64,000 nt of DNA from assembly GCF_041596335.1 (NCBI RefSeq), contig NZ_JBFHIT010000001.1, positions 124,001 to 188,000 of the forward strand, given 5' to 3'. The notes under the pieces were generated by a model, which searched no databases, had not been told where the DNA came from, and was given only the letters and a program-made list of their open reading frames with translations. How positions within the stretch are numbered: the first letter of the stretch is position 1; every line of letters begins with the position of its first letter. The stretch comes from Mangrovibacterium sp041596335 (lineage in GTDB: Bacteria > Bacteroidota > Bacteroidia > Bacteroidales > Prolixibacteraceae). This document shows, piece by piece, positions 17,426 to 26,509 of this stretch. The translations under genes and the position numbers were made by a program.

Positions 17426-19432
17426 ATGAATCCGGAAGAGGCTAAGAAACGAATTGAGGCATTACGCCACGAGTTGGAAGAACATAATTATCAATACTAT
17501 GTACTTTCAAACCCCACCATCAGTGACTATGAGTTTGATATGAAGTTGAAAGAACTGGAAAAGCTGGAAGCCGGATTCCCCGAGTTTTTCGATCCAAACT
17601 CACCTTCGCAACGTGTTGGTAGCGATCTCAATCAGGAGTTTGTGCAGGTAAAGCACCAGTACCCGATGTTGTCGCTTTCGAACAGCTACTCCGAGGCCGA
17701 ATTATTCGACTTCGACCAACGAATTAAAAAGCTGACCGAAGAAACCTATGACTATGTATGCGAACTTAAATTTGATGGAACATCGGTAAGCGTGATCTAC
17801 GAAAATGGCAGTTTAGCCCGCGCTGTTACTCGGGGCGATGGCGAAAAAGGCGACGACGTAACCGCCAATGTACGCACCATCCGCAGCATTCCGTTAAAAT
17901 TGAAAGGAAACGATTATCCCGAAAGTTTTGAGATGCGGGGCGAGATTTTGCTGCCGTTTGCCGTATTTGCCGAACTTAACCAACTACGGGAGGAAAACGG
18001 AGAACTGCCATTTGCCAACCCTCGAAATGCCGCTTCGGGGACTTTAAAGCTGCAAAACGCCTCCGAAGTTGCCAAACGTAAGCTAGACGCCTATTTTTAT
18101 TACCTGCTGGGTGAAAACCTTCCCGATGACGGGCACTTCGAAAATTTGGAACGATCAAGGAGCTGGGGCTTTAAAATTTCGGAACATACGCGTAAATGCG
18201 CTGATATAAACGAGGTAATTGAATTTATAAACCACTGGGATACTGAACGTTTCAACCTCCCGGTGGCCACCGACGGAATCGTGATTAAAGTCAATTCGCG
18301 TCGCGTACAAAACAATCTGGGCTTCACAGCCAAGTCGCCACGTTGGGCAGTAGCCTACAAATTTAAAGCCGAACAGGTGAGCACAACTCTTGAGTCGGTT
18401 AGTTTCCAGGTAGGGCGAACGGGTGCGGTAACTCCGGTTGCAAACCTCACTCCTGTGCTGCTGGCCGGAACCATTGTGAAACGCGCGTCGCTGCATAATG
18501 CCGACATCATCAACAAACTGGATTTGCATTTGAACGACGTTGTGTTTGTTGAAAAAGGCGGAGAGATTATTCCAAAAATTGTGGATGTGAATGACAGTCT
18601 CCGTCAAACGGGTGCCGCAAAAGTCGCGTTCATTAAAAATTGTCCGGAGTGCGAAACACCTCTGGTTCGAAGGGAGGGAGAAGCAGCGCATTATTGTCCG
18701 AACGAAACCGGTTGCCCACCTCAGATTAAAGGAAAAATTGAGCATTTTATTAGTCGCCGGGCCATGAATATTGACGGCCTTGGACAAGAAACCATTGAAC
18801 TTTTGTACCAGGAAGGGCTGGTTGGCAATAGCGCCGATTTGTATGATTTGAGTGCCGACCAACTGGTAACGCTCGAGCGGATGGGCGAAAAATCGGCTGA
18901 ACGGATTTTGAAAAGCCTGGAAGAATCGAAGGCAGTTCCGTTTGAGCGGGTTTTGTTTGCCTTGGGTATCCGGTTTGTGGGCGAAACTGTTGCCAAAAAA
19001 CTGGCTCAAAAGTTAATCAGTATCGAAGCGATTCGTTCGGCTAGCCTGGAACAGCTAACCGATATCGATGAAATTGGCGGGCGAATTGCCGAAAGTGTAA
19101 TTGCGTATTTTAAGGATGAACGCAATACAGCGATGGTTGACCGCTTAATGGAGCAAGGACTTCAATTTGAACTGGATCAGTCTGTACTAAGCGATCGCAG
19201 TCAGAAACTGGAAGGGCTCAATATTGTCATCTCCGGAACCTTTGAAAACCATTCACGCGACGAGTTGAAAAACCTGATCGAAAAGAACGGAGGTAAAAGC
19301 GTTGGATCAATCTCCAAAAACACTTCTTACCTCTTGGGCGGCAGCAACATCGGCCCATCCAAACTCGAAAAGGTAGCCAAACTGGGTATTCCCATTATCA
19401 GCGAAGAAGAGTTTCTGCAGATGATAAACTAG
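17426..19432 (+). CDS. ligA: NAD-dependent DNA ligase LigA
   Basis: 668 residues, the normal length. LigA seals nicks in DNA using NAD+ during replication and repair. Visible domains in order: Ia/NAD-binding N-terminus with YYVLSNPTISDYEFD, the adenylation domain with active-site Lys115 in the KFDG motif, OB fold with SVSFQVGRTGAVTPVA, a four-Cys zinc finger (C406, C409, C424, C429 approximately), helix-hairpin-helix repeats (about 450-580) and a C-terminal BRCT domain (about 590-668). The gene stands alone and diverges from the eCIS operon. All motifs are intact. Confidence 0.98.
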   Translation: MNPEEAKKRIEALRHELEEHNYQYYVLSNPTISDYEFDMKLKELEKLEAGFPEFFDPNSPSQRVGSDLNQEFVQVKHQYPMLSLSNSYSEAELFDFDQRIKKLTEETYDYVCELKFDGTSVSVIYENGSLARAVTRGDGEKGDDVTANVRTIRSIPLKLKGNDYPESFEMRGEILLPFAVFAELNQLREENGELPFANPRNAASGTLKLQNASEVAKRKLDAYFYYLLGENLPDDGHFENLERSRSWGFKISEHTRKCADINEVIEFINHWDTERFNLPVATDGIVIKVNSRRVQNNLGFTAKSPRWAVAYKFKAEQVSTTLESVSFQVGRTGAVTPVANLTPVLLAGTIVKRASLHNADIINKLDLHLNDVVFVEKGGEIIPKIVDVNDSLRQTGAAKVAFIKNCPECETPLVRREGEAAHYCPNETGCPPQIKGKIEHFISRRAMNIDGLGQETIELLYQEGLVGNSADLYDLSADQLVTLERMGEKSAERILKSLEESKAVPFERVLFALGIRFVGETVAKKLAQKLISIEAIRSASLEQLTDIDEIGGRIAESVIAYFKDERNTAMVDRLMEQGLQFELDQSVLSDRSQKLEGLNIVISGTFENHSRDELKNLIEKNGGKSVGSISKNTSYLLGGSNIGPSKLEKVAKLGIPIISEEEFLQMIN

Positions 19433-19551
19433 ACCGACACGATTGATTATAAATTGCAAGTACAAAGGCCTATTTGATTTCAAACTGAAAAAACAGATAG
19501 AATTTCGACACTACTTTTTCAAAGATCGGGGATTAATCACAAACAAATTCT

Positions 19552-19559
19552 TATTTTTG
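19552..19559 (+). promoter_or_regulatory. TAnnTTTG-type -7 box upstream of DUF6913 gene
   Basis: TATTTTTG matches the Bacteroidota -7 consensus and lies 10 bases before the ATG at 19570, implying a very short leader. No clear TTTG -33 element was found at the usual distance. Confidence 0.4.
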
Positions 19560-19569
19560 CGCAAGTTTT

Positions 19570-20058
19570 ATGGGACTAAAAAACAGATTAATTTGCTGGC
19601 AGCTTGGGCGTGTCGAAAAGTCGAGGACACGCAGTAAAAAATTCATCAATCTGGAGAACGCACAATCTGTGGGAATCCTATGGAACGAGAATGACCGGGC
19701 TGGTTTTGAACTATTGAAAAAATACCTGGACAAGCGAAAAATAAACAGTAAGGATCTGTGCTATTCAACCGAAGCCAGACAGATTACCTTCAGCAAAAAG
19801 GATTTCTCGTTTTTGGGAACACCCAAAAGTCCGGCTGTGATTGAGTTTATTGACGAACGCTTCGATATGCTTTTCGATATAAGCCTATCCGACAGCATGC
19901 CGGTTCTGGTTGTTCGGGCTATGTCGTTGGCCTCATTCAAAACCGGCTGGAGTTCTGCAAATCCAAATTATCTGGATCTCAACATTGATGTCAGCCAACG
20001 AAAGGAAGCCTCGTTCCTGGTCGAACAGCTGATTCATTATTTAACTGAAATAAAATAA
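19570..20058 (+). CDS. DUF6913-like hypothetical protein
   Basis: 162 residues, soluble, no signal peptide. The pattern SVGILWNENDRAGFELLKKY, then FSFLGTPKSP and FDMLFDISLSDSMPVLVV resembles DUF6913, a small family largely confined to Bacteroidota with no known function. It lies 12 bases upstream of dapA, so the two are probably co-transcribed; this arrangement of a DUF6913-type gene with dapA is, as far as I recall, common in the phylum. I chose the ATG at 19570 because it directly follows a promoter-like box. Function cannot be given. Confidence 0.75.
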   Translation: MGLKNRLICWQLGRVEKSRTRSKKFINLENAQSVGILWNENDRAGFELLKKYLDKRKINSKDLCYSTEARQITFSKKDFSFLGTPKSPAVIEFIDERFDMLFDISLSDSMPVLVVRAMSLASFKTGWSSANPNYLDLNIDVSQRKEASFLVEQLIHYLTEIK

Positions 20059-20070
20059 ACGAAATAGAGC

Positions 20071-20952
20071 ATGACACACCTGTTTAAAGGCGCTGGGGTT
20101 GCCTTGGTAACGCCGTTCAAAAATGATTATTCGATTGATTTTAATGCACTTGAAAACTTAATTGAAGCACAAATTGCCGGAGGAGTAGACTACCTCGTTG
20201 CCTTGGGGACTACAGCCGAAACTCCGACCCTGACTGCCGAAGAACAACTGGAGGTGGTAAACTGCATCAAATCGAAGGTAAATAAGCGGGTGCCGGTCAT
20301 GCTTGGACTGGGAGGCAATGATCCTCAAAAAGTGATCAAAACCATCCGTCAAACCGATTTTAACGACATTGCCGGAATTCTCTCGGTTACACCCTATTAC
20401 AATCGTCCGCCACAAGCCGGCTTAATTGAGCACTATAAATTAATCGCCCAGGCCAGCCCCGTTCCGGTTGTTTTGTACAACGTTCCTTCGCGAACCGGTG
20501 TCAATATGGAATCGGCCACATCGGTTGCTATTGCCAAAGCTTGTCCTAACGTAATTGCCATTAAGGAAGCATCAGGCGAATCGTCGCAGGTGGCAAAAAT
20601 GGTGAAACACGGCCCGGATCATTTTGCCGTAATTTCGGGCGACGATGTGCTCGCGCTGCCGGTGATTGCCGTTGGTGGTATCGGTGTCATTTCAGTGATT
20701 TCGAATGCCCTTCCAAAGCAACTTTCCGATCTGGTTCATTTTGCCAACGCCGGAAAATACAATGAAGCCCGCGAGTTACATCTTAAATTAGTCGATCTGC
20801 TGAAGCTTATTTTCCGTGAAGGAAACCCGGCTGGCATTAAAGCTGTGATGGAAATCATGGGCTTATCGACATCCGTTGTTCGCCTGCCGCTTTTTCCGGC
20901 CAGCGCCGAACTTCGGAAAGATCTGGAAGATGAACTGAAAGCGATTCTCTGA
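20071..20952 (+). CDS. dapA: 4-hydroxy-tetrahydrodipicolinate synthase
   Basis: 293 residues, typical for DapA. It condenses pyruvate with aspartate semialdehyde in the lysine/diaminopimelate pathway. Conserved features: GTTAE (T47/T48), the VTPYYNRPPQ motif with Y109/Y110, LYNVPSRTG (Y136, R141) and Schiff-base Lys165 in AIKEASG. The (beta/alpha)8 aldolase fold is complete. The gene is downstream of the DUF6913 gene in a likely two-gene operon. A member of the wider NAL/KDG-aldolase family is conceivable, but the lysine-synthesis motifs fit best. Confidence 0.95.
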   Translation: MTHLFKGAGVALVTPFKNDYSIDFNALENLIEAQIAGGVDYLVALGTTAETPTLTAEEQLEVVNCIKSKVNKRVPVMLGLGGNDPQKVIKTIRQTDFNDIAGILSVTPYYNRPPQAGLIEHYKLIAQASPVPVVLYNVPSRTGVNMESATSVAIAKACPNVIAIKEASGESSQVAKMVKHGPDHFAVISGDDVLALPVIAVGGIGVISVISNALPKQLSDLVHFANAGKYNEARELHLKLVDLLKLIFREGNPAGIKAVMEIMGLSTSVVRLPLFPASAELRKDLEDELKAIL

Positions 20953-21221
20953 TTACCGATCATACCCAAAATAGTTAAACGCAAAGACGCGAAGACACAA
21001 AGTAAATTTAATAACTTCAAATATAGGCTGCATCGCAATCCCGCGACTGCGGCTTTTTTCCCCTTTTTACTTGTCACTAAGCAACAGCTCTCCACTAATG
21101 GGCTAGTGAAAACTGACTGCAACTTCCCCTGTCTTGCAGCTTTAAGCTTTCTACTTGCAGCTCTCGCTAACTCGAAACAATTCCCTATTTTTGTGGGCGA
21201 AAACAATAAACGATATTTAAA
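20953..21221. repeat. degenerate intergenic low-complexity sequence
   Basis: The 269 bases between dapA and nspC contain 'acgcaaagacgcgaagacacaaag' style and 'gcagctttaagc...ttgcagctc' style tracts, typical spacer debris in environmental Bacteroidota genomes. A short CCGC-GACT-GCGG hairpin followed by TTTTTT near 21041-21059 might terminate dapA transcription. A 168-codon minus-strand frame across it is a composition artefact. Confidence 0.4.
21186..21193 (+). promoter_or_regulatory. TAnnTTTG-type -7 box upstream of nspC
   Basis: TATTTTTG matches the Bacteroidota -7 consensus, 28 bases before the ATG at 21222. The -33 element is not clear. Confidence 0.45.
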
Positions 21222-22367
21222 ATGAACGTTGAATTTCCTCAAATCCCCTCTCCTTGTTTTGTATTGGAAGAAAACTTGTTGCGCAAAAATCTACAGCTGA
21301 TTCAGTCGGTCTCTCAACGGGCCGGGGTCGAAATCATTCTGGCATTCAAAGGTTTTGCCATGTGGAGCGCCTTTCCAATTGTGCGGGAGTATATTTCGGG
21401 TGCAACAGCCAGTTCGCTGCACGAAGCAAAACTTTGTTTCGAGGAGATGAAAACCGAGGCGCACACCTACGCGCCGGTTTACGACATGGAAACATTCCCG
21501 GAAATCATCCGAATGTCCAGCCATATCACCTTTAACTCGCTCAGCCAATACGAACGGTTTTACCCGTTAATTCAACAATCGGGAAAGAAAATATCGGTTG
21601 CCCTTCGGGTAAATCCCGAGTTTTCGGAAGTGGAAACTGAATTGTACAACCCCTGCGCTCCAGGATCTCGCCTGGGTGTAATTGCCGAACAAATTGGCGA
21701 TAAACTTCCCGAGGGAATTGATGGGCTTCACTTCCATACGTTGTGCGAATCGTACTCCACCGATTTGCAAAAAACACTGGCCGCAGTGGAGGCAAAATTT
21801 GGCAAATTCCTAAAAAAGGTGAAATGGCTGAACATGGGTGGTGGTCACCTGATGACCCGCAAAGGCTATGATACTGACCACCTGATTGAATTGCTGAAAG
21901 GGCTGCAATCGCGTTACCCAAACCTGCACATTATTATGGAGCCGGGAAGCGCCTTTGCCTGGGAAACCGGATTTCTGAAAGCAAGTGTTCTGGATTTGGT
22001 TGAAAACAAAGGCATCAAAACGGCGATGTTGAATGTGTCGTTTGCTGCCCATATGCCCGACTGTTTGGAAATGCCGTACCAGCCCCGAATCCGACATGCC
22101 GAATTTGGACCGGTGAGCGAAAAACCAACCTATCGCATGGGTGGAAACACCTGTTTGAGTGGCGATTATTACGGCTATTGGTCGTTTGATCAGGAACTAA
22201 AAATTGGTGACGACTTGATTCTGGAAGACATGATCCATTACACGATGGTTAAAACAACCTTCTTCAATGGCGTTGAACATCCTTCCATTGGAATGATTAA
22301 AGCAAATGGCGAATTCCAACTAATCAGAAAATTCGGCTACGAAGACTACAAGGGAAAACTGAGCTGA
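21222..22367 (+). CDS. nspC: carboxynorspermidine decarboxylase
   Basis: 381 residues. This fold-III PLP decarboxylase makes norspermidine or spermidine from the carboxylated precursor, the usual polyamine route in Bacteroidota. PLP-binding Lys43 sits in ILAFKGFAMW; other family marks are GLHFHTLCE, the GGGH motif (MGGGHLMTRKGYD), IIMEPGSAFAW and GNTCLSGDYYG with the substrate-binding Cys and Asp. Length and motifs match NspC rather than LysA or ornithine decarboxylase. A single-gene unit with its own promoter box is likely; the partner carboxynorspermidine dehydrogenase is not in the window. Confidence 0.95.
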   Translation: MNVEFPQIPSPCFVLEENLLRKNLQLIQSVSQRAGVEIILAFKGFAMWSAFPIVREYISGATASSLHEAKLCFEEMKTEAHTYAPVYDMETFPEIIRMSSHITFNSLSQYERFYPLIQQSGKKISVALRVNPEFSEVETELYNPCAPGSRLGVIAEQIGDKLPEGIDGLHFHTLCESYSTDLQKTLAAVEAKFGKFLKKVKWLNMGGGHLMTRKGYDTDHLIELLKGLQSRYPNLHIIMEPGSAFAWETGFLKASVLDLVENKGIKTAMLNVSFAAHMPDCLEMPYQPRIRHAEFGPVSEKPTYRMGGNTCLSGDYYGYWSFDQELKIGDDLILEDMIHYTMVKTTFFNGVEHPSIGMIKANGEFQLIRKFGYEDYKGKLS

Positions 22368-22560
22368 TTAAGCGGATTGGCGGTTCATTGTTTTTTTCCT
22401 ACTCGTTCCCTGTTCGTAAAATTCGAAGCAGCGAGAGGCTTTATTGTCAGCACAATGCAGCTCCGAAGAAATTCGATCGCTGAAATTGTTAAACTTATCA
22501 CGTTCAAATCTGTTTTTTGGGGTGAACTAATCAAATCAGATTGTACAGCATTGAACCAAC

Positions 22561-24336
22561 ATGGAAAATAAAAAGCAACGCCCAAAATTATCGCGCGAAT
22601 CGTTAAAGAAAACACTTCGGTTGTATAAATTCATGAAACCCTACCGGTTCGAGTTTTACATCGGAATGTTCTTCCTTTTAATGACCAGTTTAGCTACACT
22701 GGCTTTTCCCCGTTTGCTGGGCATTTTGGTCGATTTGGGAACAACCGGAAAATCGCAACACGAAATCAACCAGATCGTTTTATTGCTGGCTGGGGTTCTG
22801 ATTATACAGGCTATTTCAAGTTTTATTCGCACCAACATGTTTGTTCGTGTTACTTCGAAAACACTGGCTGCCATCCGCCAACATACCTACAGCCATCTAA
22901 TTCGATTGCCCATGAGTTTTTTCCTGAAGCGTCGGGTGGGAGAACTGAACAGCCGCATTTCGTCGGACATTTCACTGCTCGAAGATACGTTAACCTCAAC
23001 GGTTGCCGACTTTTTACGCACAATGCTCATTATCACCGGAGGAATCACGTTGCTGTTTTTCATCTCGGCCAAACTAACTCTTTTCATGCTTTTGGTTTTG
23101 CCTGTTGTGGTAATCGTCGCGGTGGTATTCGGGCGTTTTATCAAACGGTTTTCCAAAAAAGTTCAGCAAGAAGTGGCCGACTCAAACACGATTGTTGAAG
23201 AAACCCTTCAGGGCGTTCAAAACGTGAAAGCCTACGCCAACGAATTTTTCGAAATTGGGCGCTACACCGATAAAACCAACCAGGTCGCGCTAACCGGTAT
23301 CAAAGGAGGCTGGTACCGGTCGTGGTTTTCAGCCTTTATGATTCTGGGAATGTTCGGAGCTATGCTCGCTGTAATTTGGCGGGGCACAAGTATGATAGCG
23401 ACCGGACAAATTGATGCCGGGCAGCTGTTTTCCTTTGTTTTGTACAGTGCTTTTATTGCCGGAATGATGGGTGGCTTAGCCGATGTTTACGCGCGCTTGC
23501 AAAAAGCGATCGGCGCTACCGAAAACCTGTTGGAAATACTGGATGAACCCACCGAAATTATTGAACAACAAACAGCGCTGGTTGAGCACAATCTTCTGAA
23601 AGGAGCAATTGAATTTAAGCACATTTCGTTTCGATACCCCAACCGCCCCGAGGTCGAAGTGCTGAACGATATTTCGGTGAAAATTGATGCAAACCAGCAA
23701 ATAGCTCTTGTTGGACCAAGTGGCGCGGGAAAATCGACCATCGTGAATCTGCTGTTGCATTTTTACGAGGCCTCGAAAGGTGAAATTTTATTCGACGGAC
23801 GTGATATCAAAAGCATTCCGCTGACCGAACTACGCCAGCAAATTGCCGTTGTTCCGCAGGATGTCTTTCTTTTTGGAGGTACCATTCGCGAAAACATTGC
23901 CTATGGACGCCATCAAGCTACCGAGGAAGAAATTATAGCCGCGGCACGCAATGCCAACGCGTGGTCGTTCATTGAGGAAGCCCCGAACGGGCTGGACAGC
24001 ATTGTTGGCGAGCGTGGAATGCAGCTTTCCGGAGGGCAGCGCCAGCGAATTGCCATTGCACGGGCAATGCTGAAAAATCCCCGAATCCTGATTCTGGATG
24101 AAGCCACATCAGCTTTGGATTCGGAGTCGGAACGCCAGGTGCAGGATGCTTTGGAAAAACTCATGAAAGGGCGTACCTCCATTGTTATTGCCCACCGGCT
24201 GTCGACCATCCGGCTGTCCGATCAGATTCTGGTGCTCGATTTTGGACGAATCATCCAAAAAGGGACCCATCAGGAGTTGGTGGAAGATGTTAACGGCATG
24301 TACTACACCCTCAGCGAATTGCAATTTACCAGCTGA
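22561..24336 (+). CDS. ABC exporter, fused permease-ATPase (MsbA/ABCB type)
   Basis: 591 residues with one six-helix membrane domain (about residues 20-320) and one ATPase domain. The ATPase has Walker A GPSGAGKST (about 385-393), Q-loop VPQDVFLF, signature LSGGQRQRIAIARA, Walker B ILILDEATSALD and H-loop AHRLST. Half-transporters of this kind work as homodimers and export lipids, drugs or peptides; the substrate cannot be deduced. It stands alone, convergent with the CDF transporter gene. Annotating it as MsbA proper would be over-precise. Confidence 0.93.
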   Translation: MENKKQRPKLSRESLKKTLRLYKFMKPYRFEFYIGMFFLLMTSLATLAFPRLLGILVDLGTTGKSQHEINQIVLLLAGVLIIQAISSFIRTNMFVRVTSKTLAAIRQHTYSHLIRLPMSFFLKRRVGELNSRISSDISLLEDTLTSTVADFLRTMLIITGGITLLFFISAKLTLFMLLVLPVVVIVAVVFGRFIKRFSKKVQQEVADSNTIVEETLQGVQNVKAYANEFFEIGRYTDKTNQVALTGIKGGWYRSWFSAFMILGMFGAMLAVIWRGTSMIATGQIDAGQLFSFVLYSAFIAGMMGGLADVYARLQKAIGATENLLEILDEPTEIIEQQTALVEHNLLKGAIEFKHISFRYPNRPEVEVLNDISVKIDANQQIALVGPSGAGKSTIVNLLLHFYEASKGEILFDGRDIKSIPLTELRQQIAVVPQDVFLFGGTIRENIAYGRHQATEEEIIAAARNANAWSFIEEAPNGLDSIVGERGMQLSGGQRQRIAIARAMLKNPRILILDEATSALDSESERQVQDALEKLMKGRTSIVIAHRLSTIRLSDQILVLDFGRIIQKGTHQELVEDVNGMYYTLSELQFTS

Positions 24337-24392
24337 TTTTAGCGAATGTTTGAAGTTTTTGAAACTCGAACAGCAGGATCTGGACAGACAAT

Positions 24393-25280
24393 TTAACAGC
24401 CTTTTCCTCCGTTTCCACATTTATATTCAAACTGAAAAGTGACATGCGTAATCTTAAATTCGCGATGTAAACTTGCTGTCATCTCTTCATTAATCGATTC
24501 CGTTTGCGACAGCTTCAGGTCGGCATCCAATTCAACATGAGCTTCAAAATGAATGGAATGATCGGTCAACCGCCAAATGTGGATGTGATACACCTGCTTT
24601 ACTCCTGAAATTTTTTCCAGTTCACTTTTTACCATCACCGGGTCGATTGATGCGGGAGCAAACTGCATCAGTATTTCGGTCGACTCTTTCAACAACTGAA
24701 AGGTATGCACCAACAAATAAATACTAATGAGCAAAGTCACCAGCGGATCAATCCATGTCCAGCCCCAAGCCCAAATAAAAAGCGCACCTGCAATTACCGC
24801 CAACGAAGTCAACGCATCGCCCAACAAATGTAGGTAGGCCGCTTTTACGTTCAAGTTGTTGTGATGGTCGTCGTGCAACAGAAACACAGAAAAGCCGTTT
24901 GCCAGAAATCCGAGAATCCCCAGCCCCAACATCCATTTAAAATCAACCGGTTGCGGGTTGGCAAACCGATCTACCGCTTCAATCATCAGGTAAAAGGATA
25001 TGGCGATCAACACCAGCGCGTTAATAAATGCGGCAAGAATTTCGGCCCGTTTATACCCAAATGAATGTTGCGCGGTTTTCTCCCGATGGCCCAACCGATC
25101 GGCTATATAAGCCAGCAGCACCGCGATCCCGTCACTCAGGTTATGAATCGCATCCGATATCAAAGCTAAACTACCGCTAATCAGTCCACCGATAAACTGA
25201 GCCACCGTAATAACAATATTCAACAAAAAAGTGATTCCCAAACGGGTATGCGTATGATGATGCGCGTGATCGTGTGCCAT
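24393..25280 (-). CDS. cation diffusion facilitator (CzcD/ZitB type Zn/Co/Cd exporter)
   Basis: 295 residues from the ATG at 25280, preferred over a longer in-frame start because it gives the usual His-rich opening MAHDHAHHHTHTR. Six transmembrane segments are visible. The metal site is formed by motifs in TM2 (SLALISDAIHNLSDG) and TM5 (HLLGDALTSLAV), the HDxxD pattern of zinc-type CDF proteins. A cytosolic C-terminal domain follows (VYHIHIWRLTDHSIHFEAHV). It ends in a Cys-containing tail. It exports divalent metal against the proton gradient. The gene converges with the ABC exporter gene with 56 bases between. Confidence 0.93.
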   Translation of the reverse strand: MAHDHAHHHTHTRLGITFLLNIVITVAQFIGGLISGSLALISDAIHNLSDGIAVLLAYIADRLGHREKTAQHSFGYKRAEILAAFINALVLIAISFYLMIEAVDRFANPQPVDFKWMLGLGILGFLANGFSVFLLHDDHHNNLNVKAAYLHLLGDALTSLAVIAGALFIWAWGWTWIDPLVTLLISIYLLVHTFQLLKESTEILMQFAPASIDPVMVKSELEKISGVKQVYHIHIWRLTDHSIHFEAHVELDADLKLSQTESINEEMTASLHREFKITHVTFQFEYKCGNGGKGC

Positions 25281-25731
25281 AGTAAAAAGATCAGGTTGAA
25301 AACAATAAAAATTGAAAGTAGCTAGAAATATACAGACTTCCTCTTCGTTCATTCTGCCAGTGAAAAAACTTCAGAATTTATTCAACTGCTATCAGATAAC
25401 AGTTCAAAACCGGTTCCTGTTTTCGCACAACATTGCACTTTCGGTAATCAGATTTTCCAGACTTGACTGAAGCATTATCTTTGTAGCTCTCTAAAAAATC
25501 GATTAACCAAAGGTGAGCAATCAAAACATGGAGCAAAGCTTGGCTGTTTAGGCCAGGTTCAAGCGTTGAATGCAAAAAGTAAAACCCGCGTCGCCATTGA
25601 TTTTGATAGCGCAAAATTGAAAAGTTAGACGAATGAAACGAACCTGTTGCTTCGCACACGTACACGAAATGAAAATAGTTTTCAGCAATAAGTGAGTTCC
25701 GTCAGACAATTAAAAAACAAATTATTTACTG
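25281..25731. other. 451-base spacer without recognised gene
   Basis: This lies between the divergent CDF and TrmJ-like genes. A perfect TAnnTTTG box, TATCTTTG at 25476-25483, points rightward but is about 250 bases from the next gene; no good -33 element accompanies it. A 95-codon minus-strand frame (25378-25665) has no family resemblance and poor composition. A short noncoding RNA after the promoter box is possible but unsupported. Confidence 0.35.
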
Positions 25732-26424
25732 ATGAAGATTAGTTTTATCCTTGTTGAACCAGCTGTTCCCGAAAATGTTGGAGCAGCAGCCAGAGCCATG
25801 AAAACCATGGGATTTGCAGATATGCGACTGGTTAATCCATGCGATCATCTGAGCGACCCGGCACGCTGGCTGGCACACGCCTCGAACGATATTTTGGAAA
25901 ACGCGACGGTGTACCCTGATTTTGAACAGGCGGTAAACGACATCGATTTCATCATTGGCACCTCTGCCAAACAACGACTGGTGAAAGAAGATTATCAATC
26001 AACTCGGGATTTAGTCGACATCATTCGATCGAAAGGTTCGGCCGTTCAGCACGTAGCCATAGTCTTCGGACGGGAGGACAGCGGACTGCGCAACGAAGAA
26101 CTACGTCGGTGCGACATGGTGAGCACCGTGCCTTTGCAAACTGCTTATCCCAGCCTAAACCTGGCGCAGGCGATTATGCTGTATGCCTACGAGCTTAGCC
26201 AACTGCACCAGTCGGAGCACGAATTGGCCAAGCAGGAAGTCAATGAAAATGGCTTTCGGGCACTCAAAGAAAAAAGCAGCCAATTGCTATTGGAGCTTGA
26301 TTTCAAAACCGAGTCGGCCATTTACCCGCGCATTCTGGAACGTCTCAACCTTCTGGGAGAAGGTGATATTCACTTACTTCATTCTATCTGCAATAAGTAT
26401 TTCGAAAAGATGAACAGAAGCTGA
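25732..26424 (+). CDS. TrmJ-like SPOUT RNA methyltransferase
   Basis: 230 residues. The three SPOUT motifs are present: PENVGAAARAMKTMGF (about 13-28), VAIVFGREDSGLRNEEL (about 112-128) and the knot-forming PLQTAYPSLNLAQA (about 138-151). This is the TrmH family group with TrmJ, which makes 2'-O-methyl ribose at tRNA position 32 using S-adenosylmethionine. The C-terminal helical extension fits TrmJ rather than TrmL. RNA target is inferred by family only. It stands as a single gene. Confidence 0.9.
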   Translation: MKISFILVEPAVPENVGAAARAMKTMGFADMRLVNPCDHLSDPARWLAHASNDILENATVYPDFEQAVNDIDFIIGTSAKQRLVKEDYQSTRDLVDIIRSKGSAVQHVAIVFGREDSGLRNEELRRCDMVSTVPLQTAYPSLNLAQAIMLYAYELSQLHQSEHELAKQEVNENGFRALKEKSSQLLLELDFKTESAIYPRILERLNLLGEGDIHLLHSICNKYFEKMNRS

Positions 26425-26509
26425 CAAAACGATCGCAAACACCAAACAGTTCTAATTTTCACCCCTTATAAATTCCATCACACAACTAAAAAAAACAATT
26501 TATATACCG

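Noticed and set aside
18155..19009. 284-codon minus-strand ORF
   Set aside because: It lies wholly antisense to intact ligA, and its translation has no family pattern.
20736..21242. 168-codon minus-strand ORF across the dapA-nspC spacer
   Set aside because: It spans the end of dapA and low-complexity repeat debris; the product is compositional noise.
25378..25665. 95-codon minus-strand ORF in the spacer
   Set aside because: No recognisable family, no promoter in that direction, unlike neighbouring codon use.
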